In this document: positions 1 to 7,754 of the stretch, piece by piece
Position numbering within the stretch: position 1 is the first letter of the stretch
Layout of the letters: each line of letters opens with the position of its first letter
Translations under genes and position numbers: made by a program
Source: Silvimonas iriomotensis
Lineage (GTDB): Bacteria; Pseudomonadota; Gammaproteobacteria; Burkholderiales; Chitinibacteraceae
NCBI RefSeq assembly: GCF_014645535.1
Contig: NZ_BMLX01000003.1
Span: 62,001 to 126,000 of the forward strand
Length of the DNA: 64,000 bases
Reading direction: 5' to 3'
Notes under the pieces: model-generated
The model's database searches: none
Told to the model about the DNA's origin: nothing
The model's input: the letters and a program-made list of their open reading frames with translations, nothing else

Positions 1-1098
1 GCCCTCGAAGCCGCCGCATACAAAAGCAAAATCTCACTGGCGAATGCTTTTGCCCTGGTTCTGATGGTCGGAGAGGAGCCAGCCGGAGGCGTGAGCTTCC
101 TGTGGCCAACCAGAGACCCGAGAGAAGCGCAGAGCCATGCGCGGCGCGCGGTATCACTGGAAGAACTCAGTGAACGTATAGAGACTCGGGGTTCACAGCC
201 GTTCACTATCTGGGACAAAAAAATCAGGTCCTCCCTGTCTGGGCACCAGGACAAGTTGCAGGTGCTGGTGGAAGGTAGCCAATTATTCTTTGCGGAAGGC
301 GGACTCAGCTCAACCCACATCCTCAAGCCGGAAAGTCAGAACAGATATACGCCATGCCTCGTTGCCAACGAGCACTACTGCATGACACTGGCGGCCAGGA
401 TAGGACTGTCGGTTGCGCCAGTCATGCTCTGGCGAGTGCCTCAACCCATTCTGTTGATTGAGCGTTTCGACCGCCAGGCGGTGTGGGGTTCAGGCAACCC
501 CCAGCAAATCGCAGCTATTCACAGGCTGCACGTTATCGACGGATGCCAGGCGCTTGATGCCCCGCTCAGTAGAAAATATGAACGTGTTGACTGGGGTGAC
601 GCAGGCAATCGAGACGGCGTGGGCTTTTCAAACCTGTTTTCACTCGTGGACAACATGGCTGACCCGATGCGCGGGCGTTTGACCTTGCTACGATGGGCAT
701 TGTTCTCGCTGTTCATTGGTAACACCGATGCCCACGCCAAGAATATCTCGTTCCGGCTGCTTCCTGCTGGGCTGGTCCCGGCTCCGATGTATGACCTGGT
801 TTCAGTGGCGGTTTACGGCGACCAGGTGACCTCAGGAATGGCCATGGCCTACGGGGATGAGTTTGAGCTAGCCAGTATTGCCCCTCGGCATTTGGTCATG
901 TTCGCCGAAAGTGCAGGTCTGCCAGTGTCCCTGGTTGCTGAGGAAATCAAGGCAATGGCCCGTGGCATTCAGCAAGAGGCACCCATTTTGGCTCAGTCGG
1001 AGGTGTATTCAGGAACGGAGCGGGAGGTCGTGCAGTCGATTGCAACCCTGGCATGCTCCCAATCGGCTCAACTTCTGCGTATGGCAGAGGAGCTGTGA
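1..1098 (+). CDS. HipA-type serine/threonine kinase toxin, 5'-truncated by window edge
   Basis: The reading frame is open from the first base, so the gene starts left of the window and its N-terminal HipA subdomain is mostly missing. HipA proteins are type II toxin kinases that phosphorylate translation factors such as glutamyl-tRNA synthetase and are normally held by a HipB-type Cro/C1 partner encoded just upstream. Visible here are the SLSGHQDK substrate/ATP loop region near position 220, the catalytic GNTDAHAKN loop near 718-744, and the following MYDLVS metal-binding segment near 788-805. All look intact. The partner antitoxin, if present, would be off the left edge. The gene sits at the inner side of a mobile island, fitting a stabilisation or defence role. 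Family assignment is firm; target and activity are inferred. Confidence 0.88.
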   Translation, partial: ALEAAAYKSKISLANAFALVLMVGEEPAGGVSFLWPTRDPREAQSHARRAVSLEELSERIETRGSQPFTIWDKKIRSSLSGHQDKLQVLVEGSQLFFAEGGLSSTHILKPESQNRYTPCLVANEHYCMTLAARIGLSVAPVMLWRVPQPILLIERFDRQAVWGSGNPQQIAAIHRLHVIDGCQALDAPLSRKYERVDWGDAGNRDGVGFSNLFSLVDNMADPMRGRLTLLRWALFSLFIGNTDAHAKNISFRLLPAGLVPAPMYDLVSVAVYGDQVTSGMAMAYGDEFELASIAPRHLVMFAESAGLPVSLVAEEIKAMARGIQQEAPILAQSEVYSGTEREVVQSIATLACSQSAQLLRMAEEL

Positions 1099-1128
1099 CT
1101 TTCACCCTCGATAGAAGTGCAACGTAGG

Positions 1129-1773
1129 CTACAGTGGCTCAACGATGGGCAGTACATCCAAAAATGTTTGATGCAAGACTCGTATGTACTCCATGTTCTT
1201 TTGTACTCCAGTCAGAACAGACTGCAGTTGTGCGCACAGGGCCACCATGGCGTTAGCATTGCGGGTGGTGTCATATAGAAGTTGTTCGGGATAGCCTGAA
1301 AGTGTTCGCGCCAATGGATGTATTCCCCCGTGCGTGTAGCTATTCAGCGCTTTCCAGGTGACATCCTTATAACCGCGTAACTGGGCGACGATGTGGGCGG
1401 GTGCATCTGGGGCGGAATCGAGGGCTTTGAGCATGTCTGCTAGCCCCACGCCCTCATTAGCCAGCTTTGCAGTTTCTGCTTTGAGTGGTTCGGTAAACTT
1501 GGCTACCCAGTTGTCGTTGGCGGCGTAACACAGCCAGATGCCCCGGACGAGGCACTCAAACTGAGGCCTGAGCAATGCAATACTGGAGGCGAAACGTCCC
1601 TGCTCGAGTAACATCATGGCGCTGAACGCGTGCTCCAAAGACAATAATCCAGACCGGAAGGCAACGTCGAAGCGTTCATCTTGGGCGGGTGTAAGCGCTT
1701 CGACGTGGCGCAGAACAGCTTCATGGAACAACGTCGTGCGTGATATGAGTGTTTGAAATCTTTCCGTAAACAA
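1129..1773 (-). CDS. DUF6988-like hypothetical protein
   Basis: A 214-residue soluble protein, convergent with the HipA gene and 30 bases from it. The sequence is mainly alpha-helical. Conserved-looking blocks include SIALLRPQFECLVRGIWL (about residues 64-81) and a SYTHGGIHPL block near residue 145, which I associate with the DUF5677/DUF6988 group of uncharacterised proteins often found in accessory regions. Function is unknown. The start is a TTG at 1773, the only plausible initiator before an upstream in-frame stop; no strong ribosome-binding site is visible. It lies within the island and is probably cargo. The domain name is from memory and not checked by search. Confidence 0.6.
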   Translation of the reverse strand: MFTERFQTLISRTTLFHEAVLRHVEALTPAQDERFDVAFRSGLLSLEHAFSAMMLLEQGRFASSIALLRPQFECLVRGIWLCYAANDNWVAKFTEPLKAETAKLANEGVGLADMLKALDSAPDAPAHIVAQLRGYKDVTWKALNSYTHGGIHPLARTLSGYPEQLLYDTTRNANAMVALCAQLQSVLTGVQKNMEYIRVLHQTFLDVLPIVEPL

Positions 1774-1826
1774 GCTCGAATCCAGATTGTCAGAAGTACT
1801 TGCACATTAGTATTTCAGTCCTGTCG

Positions 1827-2231
1827 CTACTTAGATTCTCTACATTCAACACCTGAGTTGCCAGGTTTGTTAGCAACCATCGGTCCATTTGAAATCAAGT
1901 CTAACTTCACGCTCAAGGATTTGTTACCTTCAAATCTTCCGCAAGTGGAAGGTACATTTAAACCTGAGCGCTGAAACCAGTTACAGACCGCTCCTCGAGT
2001 TTCCACATCCTCACCAATGTCAATTTCGGCAGCGGCGTACAGGCTGTCTTGCAGCAACGAAGGTGAGCAATTCTTCGGACCTACCAGTTTGAAATTGGTG
2101 TCAATCTGCTCTACTACGCGTTGCAGCTTGGCGCGTTGAAGTGCGACGGGGTGTTTAAGGCCTTCATCGCTTGCTGGAATAGGTTTGGGTTCCGACCCGG
2201 CTTCGCCCACAAGGGGGGCAAAAGCAGTCAT
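1827..2231 (-). pseudogene. Orphan reading frame abutting the IS element, possibly a cut gene
   Basis: A 134-residue open frame whose apparent ATG (2229-2231) is formed partly by the first base of the adjacent IS. Reading across the IS, the frame continues into the sequence right of the element for at least 25 codons without a stop, so an interrupted gene is possible. I recognise no domain. The middle part (LQRVVEQIDTNFKLVGPKN) is protein-like, but the ends are not convincing. It may be non-coding. It fills the otherwise empty stretch between 1774 and 2230. Confidence 0.3.
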
Positions 2232-2256
2232 GGTCTGTCCCGGTATCCATGGACAC
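2231..2256 (+). repeat. IS left terminal inverted repeat
   Basis: Begins TGGTCTGTCCCGGTATCC and continues to GGACAC. It matches the reverse complement of 3456-3481 at 25 of 26 positions. Confidence 0.92.
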
Positions 2257-2288
2257 TGACTTAAGGTGGATAATGCCCACCAGGAGTT

Positions 2289-2588
2289 ATGTTCATGACC
2301 AGAACCAGACGTACTTACCCCGAATCTTTCAAGCGTGATGCCGTAGACCAGGTCCTCGCTGGCACTCCATTACGCCACGTTGCTCACGCGCTCGATATCA
2401 CCGAGGCCCTCCTGGGCAAGTGGAAGCGCCAGTTTCAGGAAGCCGGACCGGATGCCTTTCCCGGCCGAGGCAGGCAGAGTGGCGAAGCGGCGGAGCTCAA
2501 ACGACTTCGTGACGAGCTAGGCCGCACGACCATGGAGCGCGACATCCTAAAAAAAGCGCTCGCCATCTTCTCGCAACCCACGAAGTGA
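2289..2588 (+). CDS. IS3-family transposase OrfA (HTH protein)
   Basis: A 99-residue protein with an N-terminal helix-turn-helix of the HTH_Tnp_1 type (RRTYPESFKRDAVDQV onwards) followed by a short leucine-zipper-like helix (AELKRLRDELGRTTMERDIL), the standard OrfA layout for binding the IS ends and oligomerising. Near its 3' end, 2549-2556 is seven A residues followed by G, a classic A-AAA-AAG slippery heptamer. The OrfB frame is open from that point, so a -1 frameshift would give the OrfAB transposase. A second ATG lies two codons downstream of the first. Confidence 0.92.
   Translation: MFMTRTRRTYPESFKRDAVDQVLAGTPLRHVAHALDITEALLGKWKRQFQEAGPDAFPGRGRQSGEAAELKRLRDELGRTTMERDILKKALAIFSQPTK
2549..2556 (+). 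promoter_or_regulatory. Programmed -1 frameshift site in IS
   Basis: Run of seven A followed by G in the OrfA frame. OrfB is in the -1 frame and has no stop between this site and its own start, as required for OrfAB fusion in IS3-family elements. Confidence 0.75.
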
Positions 2589-3451
2589 AGTTCCGCGCCA
2601 TCGAGGCGCTGGCCGAGCGTTATCCCGTTGCCGTGATGTGCCGGCTGTTCCGGGTTTCCCGTAGCGGTTTCTACGCATGGCAAGGCCGTGCACCTTCGAT
2701 GCGGGAGATGGCCAACCGTCAGTTGCTCCGGGAAATCCGGCTGGTTCATGCTGAAGTGAATGGCATTTACGGGCATCGCAGAATCCATGCAGAGCTGATG
2801 GCACAGGGTCTACCCTGTGGCCGCCACCGGGTCGCACGATTGATGCATGAAAGTGGCATCAAAGTACGCTCGCGCAAACGGTGGGCGCCAGCGACCGGCG
2901 GCAAGCATCTTCTGCCGGTTGCGCCGAATCTGCTGGAACGCCAGTTTGACGCGCCGGGTATCAACCAGCGTTGGGTCTCGGACATGACGTATATCCGGAC
3001 CAGCGAAGGCTGGCTGTATCTGGCCGTGGTGCTGGATTTGTATTCGCGGGCGGTGGTGGGCTGGGCGATGCATCACCGGATGCACCAGGAGCTGGTTCAT
3101 GCCGCCTTGACGATGGCAGTGGCACGACGTCAGCCACAAGGAAAAGTGCTGCTGCATTCGGACCGTGGCAGCCAGTATTGCGCCTTTGATTACCAGAGCC
3201 TGCTGAAACGACATGGCATCATCCCGAGTCATTCCCGAGCGGGCAATTGCTGGGACAACGCTGCGATGGAAAGCTTCTTCCGTTCACTCAAGGCGGAACG
3301 GGTTCACCTGACCCGGTACGGGACTTACGACGAAGCCCGTGCAGACGTGTTTGATTACATCCGGTTTTACAATCATCATCGCCGTCATTCGACCTTGGGG
3401 TATCTGACCCCGGTTGAATTTGAGCAGCGCCATTCAGCACTCAGTGCTTAA
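2585..3451 (+). CDS. IS3-family transposase OrfB (DDE integrase core)
   Basis: A 288-residue DDE transposase with the rve integrase fold. An N-terminal HTH_21 segment includes YGHRRIHAEL. The catalytic acidic residues lie in WVSDMTYI (first D), LHSDRGSQY (second D) and the NCWDNAAMESFF block (E). The C-terminal FYNHHRRHSTLGYLTP signature is typical of the family. The independent start is a GTG overlapping the OrfA stop by four bases, but the active enzyme is expected to be the OrfAB frameshift product. The gene appears intact. Confidence 0.93.
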   Translation: MKFRAIEALAERYPVAVMCRLFRVSRSGFYAWQGRAPSMREMANRQLLREIRLVHAEVNGIYGHRRIHAELMAQGLPCGRHRVARLMHESGIKVRSRKRWAPATGGKHLLPVAPNLLERQFDAPGINQRWVSDMTYIRTSEGWLYLAVVLDLYSRAVVGWAMHHRMHQELVHAALTMAVARRQPQGKVLLHSDRGSQYCAFDYQSLLKRHGIIPSHSRAGNCWDNAAMESFFRSLKAERVHLTRYGTYDEARADVFDYIRFYNHHRRHSTLGYLTPVEFEQRHSALSA

Positions 3452-3455
3452 CCTG

Positions 3456-3481
3456 GTGTCCACGGATACCGGGACAGACCA
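3456..3481 (-). repeat. IS right terminal inverted repeat
   Basis: Reverse complement of the left end with one mismatch at the nineteenth position. Confidence 0.92.
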
Positions 3482-3530
3482 AACATCTACTGGGGTATAG
3501 AACGCGGAGTTTGCGATGTCGGCGCGACTG

Positions 3531-3554
3531 TCCAGAAAACCGTGGTTTTCTGGA
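3531..3554. promoter_or_regulatory. Perfect 11-bp dyad, candidate operator
   Basis: TCCAGAAAACC, two central bases, then GGTTTTCTGGA: a perfect inverted repeat about 105 bases upstream of the chosen start of the SEC-C protein gene. A half-site-like TCCAGAA recurs near 3592. It could be an operator or a transcribed hairpin; it has no following T-run. Confidence 0.5.
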
Positions 3555-3658
3555 ATAAAGCAAAGTTGCTCAGAGAAGGTGTAGCCACCTTGTCCAGAAG
3601 CGATGTAGCTTGTTACCGCAAATTAGAACTACCAAATCCCTACAGGAAAGGAGCGAAC

Positions 3659-5812
3659 ATGGAGAAACCGCGCGAAGAGTCACAGATTCTGGAGGAGTTA
3701 GCCACGCTGGCTATAGAACCTGGATATGTCCATGCGATTGCATACATGTGCAATCGCGATAACTCCATTTACTTCAGGGACATTCTAAAGCCTGCTGATA
3801 TGGAACCATTATTCAGCCGTGACAGGCTCATCCGAACTGAACTGACAACGCTGATTGGTCTTATGGTTAAGCAGCCGTTGGACTTCTCTATCCCAACCCC
3901 TGATGTGGTCCGAAGTTACATCGTCCGTACAGATACTCTGATGAGAGAGCTGCATGACGCGATGTCCTTTCCCATGTTCGCAGCCATGCTCGATGCGGGG
4001 AACGCGGGTGCAGAGCCTCCGAACCCGTGGCATGGACCCGGAATGAGAGAGCCCATCTTTTATGGTTCGGAATCAGCCTACGCCTTCCAGTACCGTGACT
4101 TTGTTCCCCAGAAGTACGGAAGTGACGACGATTGGTTGCGCACAAACAGGGGCTTTACCTCTGGTCAGGCAAGAACAATTGCAATGACGATGTGCGAGCT
4201 GATGGATGAAAGGGGGACTGAGTTCATCAATCGCGCAAGAAGAACAAAGAAGGAACCAGATACCTGGCTGCCCACGTTTGAGTTTTCGATAGATGAAGTA
4301 GCATCTCGAGGTGCAATTGAACGAGAGGTTGTCGCAGCCTTCTTCGACGCATTTCTCTTCGGGGGAGATAACTCGAATTTTAAGGAGGTTGGGGATTTTA
4401 ACTTGGTTGCTGCTCGGCCCTTGATTCCGACGGACCGCGGGACTGTACTTCTTTTCTCGCACTACGCGATTTACGAGGCTGTGTATGAGTCCCCATTCTT
4501 TTGGATGCTAGAAGACAAGCCTTATCGTCCTGCGGCGGCCAAGCACCGTGGTGACTTTGCCGAGCAATTTGCCACTCAGCGACTGGCAGCAGTTTTTGGT
4601 CCTAAGCATGTTCATACCAATGTGAATCTGGTTGGTAGCAAAGAAATTGAAGGAGAAGTTGATGTTCTGGTCGCCTACTCAAACCGGCTCATCATCGTAC
4701 AAGCCAAAGCAAAAAAACTAACGCTAGAGGCTCGCAAAGGAAACGACAATCAACTGAAAAAAGACTTTGCTGCTGCAATTCAAGACTCGTATGACCAAGC
4801 CTGGTCTTGTGCCAACAAGTTGCTCGCTGGAGGTGTGCAGCTGCAGGATGCGCAAGGAAATGAAATTGAACTTCCAGGGCGAATTAAGGAAGTGTTTTTG
4901 GTCAGCTTGGTTTCTGAACATTATCCAGCACTAGCATTCCAGGCGAATCTTTCACTGAAGTATCAGACTACTGAGGTTATTCGACCGCCTTTGGTGATGG
5001 ATGTTTTCCTTCTCGATACTTTGACCGAGATGTTGACATCACCACTTCGTCTAATGAGCTACTTACAATTACGTGTGGCCCTTGCAGATAAGCTGATGAC
5101 CGGACACGAGCTTACTGTGCTGGGATTTCATCTGAAACAGAATCTCTGGGTCGATGAGGAATATGCAACCGTGATTCTTGAAGACTCCATTGCACAGGAC
5201 TTAGATACCGCAATGTTGGTCCGTAGGGATAGATTGCCAGGCAACCCTACACCTGAAGGTATCCTCACAAAGATGAAGGGGACGTGCTACGAGCAGCTCA
5301 TCACGGAGATTGAAACCAGTGAAAACCCCGGAGTTCTTGAACTTGGATTCCACCTCCTTACGATGAATGAAAAAGCATGCAATAACGTCCATTTATTGCT
5401 CGAAGGCATTGCACAGAGAACAGGCCGTGACCGAAAACTTCACGACGTGACGCTTTTGGCGGCGGGAGCGCCACCTTGCGGGATAACTTTTCATTGCAAC
5501 GCGGAAATTACTGATGACGCAATTGCCACGTTGAAGTTTCACTGTGCAAAGCGCAAGTACCATCAACGTGCGGACAAGTGGTTCGGAATTTCTATCAATC
5601 CGCATGGGCAAGTACAGTTTGGGGTCACGATGGACTCAAACTGGGTGCAGTCAGATGACATGGACCGTATAACTGAAGGAATGTCGCCGGGGGTCGAAGC
5701 ATCTAAAGCACTTCCTCAATTTCTACGCAAAGCCAAAGAAGCAAAGCCTGGTCGGAACGACCCATGCCACTGTGGGAGCGGACGCAAGTACAAGAAGTGC
5801 TGCATGCCTTAA
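3659..5812 (+). CDS. SEC-C motif protein with PD-(D/E)XK/NERD-like nuclease core
   Basis: A 717-residue protein. I chose the ATG at 3659 because AAAGGAG sits seven bases upstream; the frame is open to 3542, but the extra residues are not convincing. A central alpha/beta core carries E302 (GDFAEQF), D335 (EGEVDVLV) and Q348-A-K350 (IIVQAK), the arrangement of PD-(D/E)XK nucleases with the QxK variant seen in NERD and Mrr-like proteins. The last 20 residues are a SEC-C zinc motif (CHC at 703-705, CC at 714-715). The long N-terminal and C-terminal parts match nothing I know. It is the largest cargo gene of the island and stands alone, flanked by a dyad upstream and a hairpin downstream. A nucleic-acid-cleaving defence function is plausible but is inference. 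Confidence 0.72.
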   Translation: MEKPREESQILEELATLAIEPGYVHAIAYMCNRDNSIYFRDILKPADMEPLFSRDRLIRTELTTLIGLMVKQPLDFSIPTPDVVRSYIVRTDTLMRELHDAMSFPMFAAMLDAGNAGAEPPNPWHGPGMREPIFYGSESAYAFQYRDFVPQKYGSDDDWLRTNRGFTSGQARTIAMTMCELMDERGTEFINRARRTKKEPDTWLPTFEFSIDEVASRGAIEREVVAAFFDAFLFGGDNSNFKEVGDFNLVAARPLIPTDRGTVLLFSHYAIYEAVYESPFFWMLEDKPYRPAAAKHRGDFAEQFATQRLAAVFGPKHVHTNVNLVGSKEIEGEVDVLVAYSNRLIIVQAKAKKLTLEARKGNDNQLKKDFAAAIQDSYDQAWSCANKLLAGGVQLQDAQGNEIELPGRIKEVFLVSLVSEHYPALAFQANLSLKYQTTEVIRPPLVMDVFLLDTLTEMLTSPLRLMSYLQLRVALADKLMTGHELTVLGFHLKQNLWVDEEYATVILEDSIAQDLDTAMLVRRDRLPGNPTPEGILTKMKGTCYEQLITEIETSENPGVLELGFHLLTMNEKACNNVHLLLEGIAQRTGRDRKLHDVTLLAAGAPPCGITFHCNAEITDDAIATLKFHCAKRKYHQRADKWFGISINPHGQVQFGVTMDSNWVQSDDMDRITEGMSPGVEASKALPQFLRKAKEAKPGRNDPCHCGSGRKYKKCCMP

Positions 5813-5823
5813 GATGAGACTCA

Positions 5824-5852
5824 AAGTAGCCATATATTGCATATGGCTACTT
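5824..5852 (+). terminator. Strong hairpin after the SEC-C protein gene
   Basis: A perfect 12-bp stem (AAGTAGCCATAT and its complement) around a five-base loop, 12 bases after the stop codon. No clear T-run follows, so it may be a processing or stabilising hairpin rather than an intrinsic terminator. Confidence 0.55.
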
Positions 5853-5937
5853 ACCAATGTTCATCGAAATTTGAACTTGTTGATGTTGTTGACACGGGGG
5901 CTTCAACCTTGGCGGTTAGGCTCATGGGCGAGCATAC

Positions 5938-6570
5938 TTAATTTGCAAGAGTCAGTTGTTCTCCATGATTCACCTTCTGCAGGTAGAAAAGATGGGGTAG
6001 TTCAACTTGGTAACCTAACCGCCGCGCTTCTTGGCAGAGTGCCCAAGATTGAGTTCTGACACCATGAAAGCCCGGTTGCCGAGCGATGCGTTCGAGAGTT
6101 TCACGCAATGCCGTGTAATGCCGGTGTTTGGCTTGAAGGTTCACTAGAGTGTACAACTCAGCCATCTCCTGTTTGGTGCGTCGCCACGTCCATGCTGTGC
6201 GCCCGTGGGAGGCATGACGGACCAACTCATAGCCCAGCCAAGTCAATCGCTGCCTCCCTGTGACCTGTTTCAACGCTTCAGACTCCAACCCTGCGCCCTC
6301 GGTTGCCAGTAGCAACCACTCAACTGCCTCAGCCTCATCTGGCCAATACATCACCAGCAAGGCATTTGCCCGGCCCTTCTGCTTACGAGTCAATCGCTGC
6401 GCCGGCGAACATCCGATGCCATACAAGCGATGAAATTTATTGGCTAGAGCCTCGGCCTTGCCTGCACTGACGCTGCCGAATGTGTAGCGATGGTAACCCT
6501 TGGGTACAGAGTCAAGGATACGCGCCAGGGCGGCAGTTTTGCCTCGGGCAATCGGTGTTGATGCGGCCAT
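5938..6570 (-). CDS. Conserved hypothetical protein of mobile elements
   Basis: A 210-residue basic, tryptophan-rich soluble protein. Blocks that look conserved are KGYHRYTFGSVSAGKAEALA near residue 24, YGIGCSPAQRLTRKQKG near residue 50, MYWPDEAEAVEWLL near residue 74, and HGRTAWTWRRTKQEM near residue 121. I have the impression that relatives occur in integrative elements, but I know no function. The basic patches would suit nucleic-acid binding. It is transcribed away from the structured RNA region that starts about 360 bases upstream, with a strong hairpin in between, so the two may be linked. No membrane segment or signal peptide is seen. Confidence 0.65.
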   Translation of the reverse strand: MAASTPIARGKTAALARILDSVPKGYHRYTFGSVSAGKAEALANKFHRLYGIGCSPAQRLTRKQKGRANALLVMYWPDEAEAVEWLLLATEGAGLESEALKQVTGRQRLTWLGYELVRHASHGRTAWTWRRTKQEMAELYTLVNLQAKHRHYTALRETLERIARQPGFHGVRTQSWALCQEARRLGYQVELPHLFYLQKVNHGEQLTLAN

Positions 6571-6764
6571 ACAGGTATCTCAATGAAGGTAATACCTGGT
6601 ATAGCGAAACCCGCGCCAAATAAGTGTGATTGGGTTGGAGCGAATGAGACTAAATGATGTTCCGTGCAAAGCACGGCCAGAAAACGCTATACGAAAGCAG
6701 GACAGGTGAGTTGCAAGGGCAAGCGACCTGGCGAGAGCCAGGAGGTATCGCATGCGCGGTGGCT

Positions 6765-6806
6765 TGCTCGATGCATCCTCAAGAAACACCAAGGATGCAT
6801 CGAGCA
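6765..6806. repeat. 15-bp perfect inverted repeat (hairpin)
   Basis: TGCTCGATGCATCCT, a 12-base loop, then the exact complement. It lies between the divergent hypothetical gene (start 6570) and the structured RNA (from about 6929). It could be a terminator-like hairpin, a recombinase or replication site, or part of the RNA. Confidence 0.7.
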
Positions 6807-6928
6807 GGTCGCCAAACTGCAAACACACATTCGCCCGAAAGGGCACGTCGGGGCGCCACCCCGATAGGTTTCAGGCCGCCAGCCTGGGACCAAGCAAACG
6901 CTGTAGCCGCATGCCTCTAATAGGGCTG

Positions 6929-7470
6929 GTGCGGCTGCGATGGGCGCTGAGAGGGCAACCTCTCTTCGACCCAATCCTGCCGGCAAGACCGGCAAGACGT
7001 TGGGCGACACGGAAACGGCGTCAGGCAGGAAATGGCCTGATGACCTGTTACCTGGTGAAAGCCAGTGCAAGACTGGCTCAGGGGGCGTACCGCAAGGGTG
7101 CAACCTGTACCGCACACGTGGGCTGATGAGCATGTAGTGATGCATGAGGGCTGCAAGGGGAAACCTGGCGCAGCTGGCACCTCGGGAAACCGGGGGCCTC
7201 TGGATAGCTCAAGCGTGTAACGGCACCCGTCAGGGGTGCTGTGCGGAGCAATGTAGAGCCATAGGCATGAAGCTGTGGTTCGTAGTCGATGAAGCATGAC
7301 CTGAGTACCTGAGCCGCTATGGAACATCGGGCTGGGGAAACCTGCGGGGAGCCGGAAGGCTAGGGAAGTGTGGAGACAGTGGCGCTACGTTGCGCAGTAG
7401 CTGGTAACTAACGTGGGAACCTCTCTCCGGACTGCATCGGTTGGCACCATGCAGATTGATGGGAGAGAGG
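6929..7470 (+). ncRNA. Large structured RNA, group II intron-like, no reverse transcriptase
   Basis: No coding frame is convincing here, but the plus strand is a string of hairpins. Several have GNRA loops: GAGAGG-GCAA-CCTCTC near 6949, CTGGT-GAAA-GCCAG near 7054, and CCTCGG-GAAA-CCGGGG near 7180. Further stems include TGCCGG/CCGGCA near 6980, TCAGGC/GCCTGA near 7021, AGCCAGT/ACTGGCT near 7062, and a 9-bp outer stem (CCTCTCTCC/GGGAGAGAGG) closing near 7419-7470. The sequence starts GTGCGGC at 6929, like the GUGYG 5' end of group II introns, and the density of GNRA loops fits domain I of such introns. No maturase gene and no recognisable domain V hairpin are present, so it is either a truncated or ORF-less intron or a different large RNA. 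The ends are approximate. Confidence 0.5.
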
Positions 7471-7627
7471 GGGAGACTGACTGAGTAGGGTTTGACTCAT
7501 CGCGCGATACGACCGAAGCGCTTGGGGAGCCACTAGTTGTGGCAGCACGGCAGGCACCGTGTTCCGAAAGGTTGGAGCGTTTGCGAAAGTGTGTGGTTGG
7601 GCTTGGCGGCCCGTTGTAGCGAAGTGC

Positions 7628-7657
7628 CGTCATCCCCGCTTGGCAGCGGGGATGACG
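7628..7657. repeat. 12-bp stem hairpin, CGTCATCCCCGC type
   Basis: CGTCATCCCCGC, six-base loop, then its exact complement. It resembles the short intergenic palindromes dispersed in many proteobacteria and shares its CGTCATYCC end with the element at 56921-57061. It marks the right end of the structured region; a domain-terminal hairpin or terminator without a T-run are alternatives. Confidence 0.6.
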
Positions 7658-7730
7658 AACTCTGACCTTGGTCGGTCAGACAGCGAAATCAGGGTAGATT
7701 AATGAGGTAATTTTCTGTTGTCACACATGA

Positions 7731-7754
7731 CCGGGTATCAGTCTCGATACCCGG
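7731..7754. repeat. 9-bp inverted repeat downstream of the recombinase gene
   Basis: CCGGGTATC, six bases, GATACCCGG. It is about 120 bases beyond the recombinase stop codon. No T-run follows on either strand. The stretch 7660-7870 otherwise holds only a doubtful 61-codon frame (GTG at 7874) that overlaps the recombinase stop by four bases. Confidence 0.55.

Larger units (their letters stand above)
2231..3481 (+). mobile_element. IS3-family insertion sequence, complete
   Basis: A 1251-bp element with two overlapping transposase frames between terminal inverted repeats of 26 bp that differ at one base. The ends begin TG and end CA, as usual for IS3-family elements. No direct target repeat of 3-5 bp is visible at the flanks (TCA on the left, AAC on the right), which could mean an old insertion, a flank rearrangement, or an insertion by intermolecular recombination. 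Both frames look intact, so the element is probably active. It lies inside the larger island and upstream of the SEC-C protein gene. Confidence 0.93.

Noticed and set aside
2225-3487. Target-site duplication of the IS
   Set aside because: Flanks TCA and AAC do not match at any 3-5 bp register.
6654-7327. Several short frames on both strands in the structured RNA region
   Set aside because: They have mixed Cys/Arg/Pro-rich sequences, overlap each other, lack ribosome-binding sites and are explained by hairpin-rich RNA.
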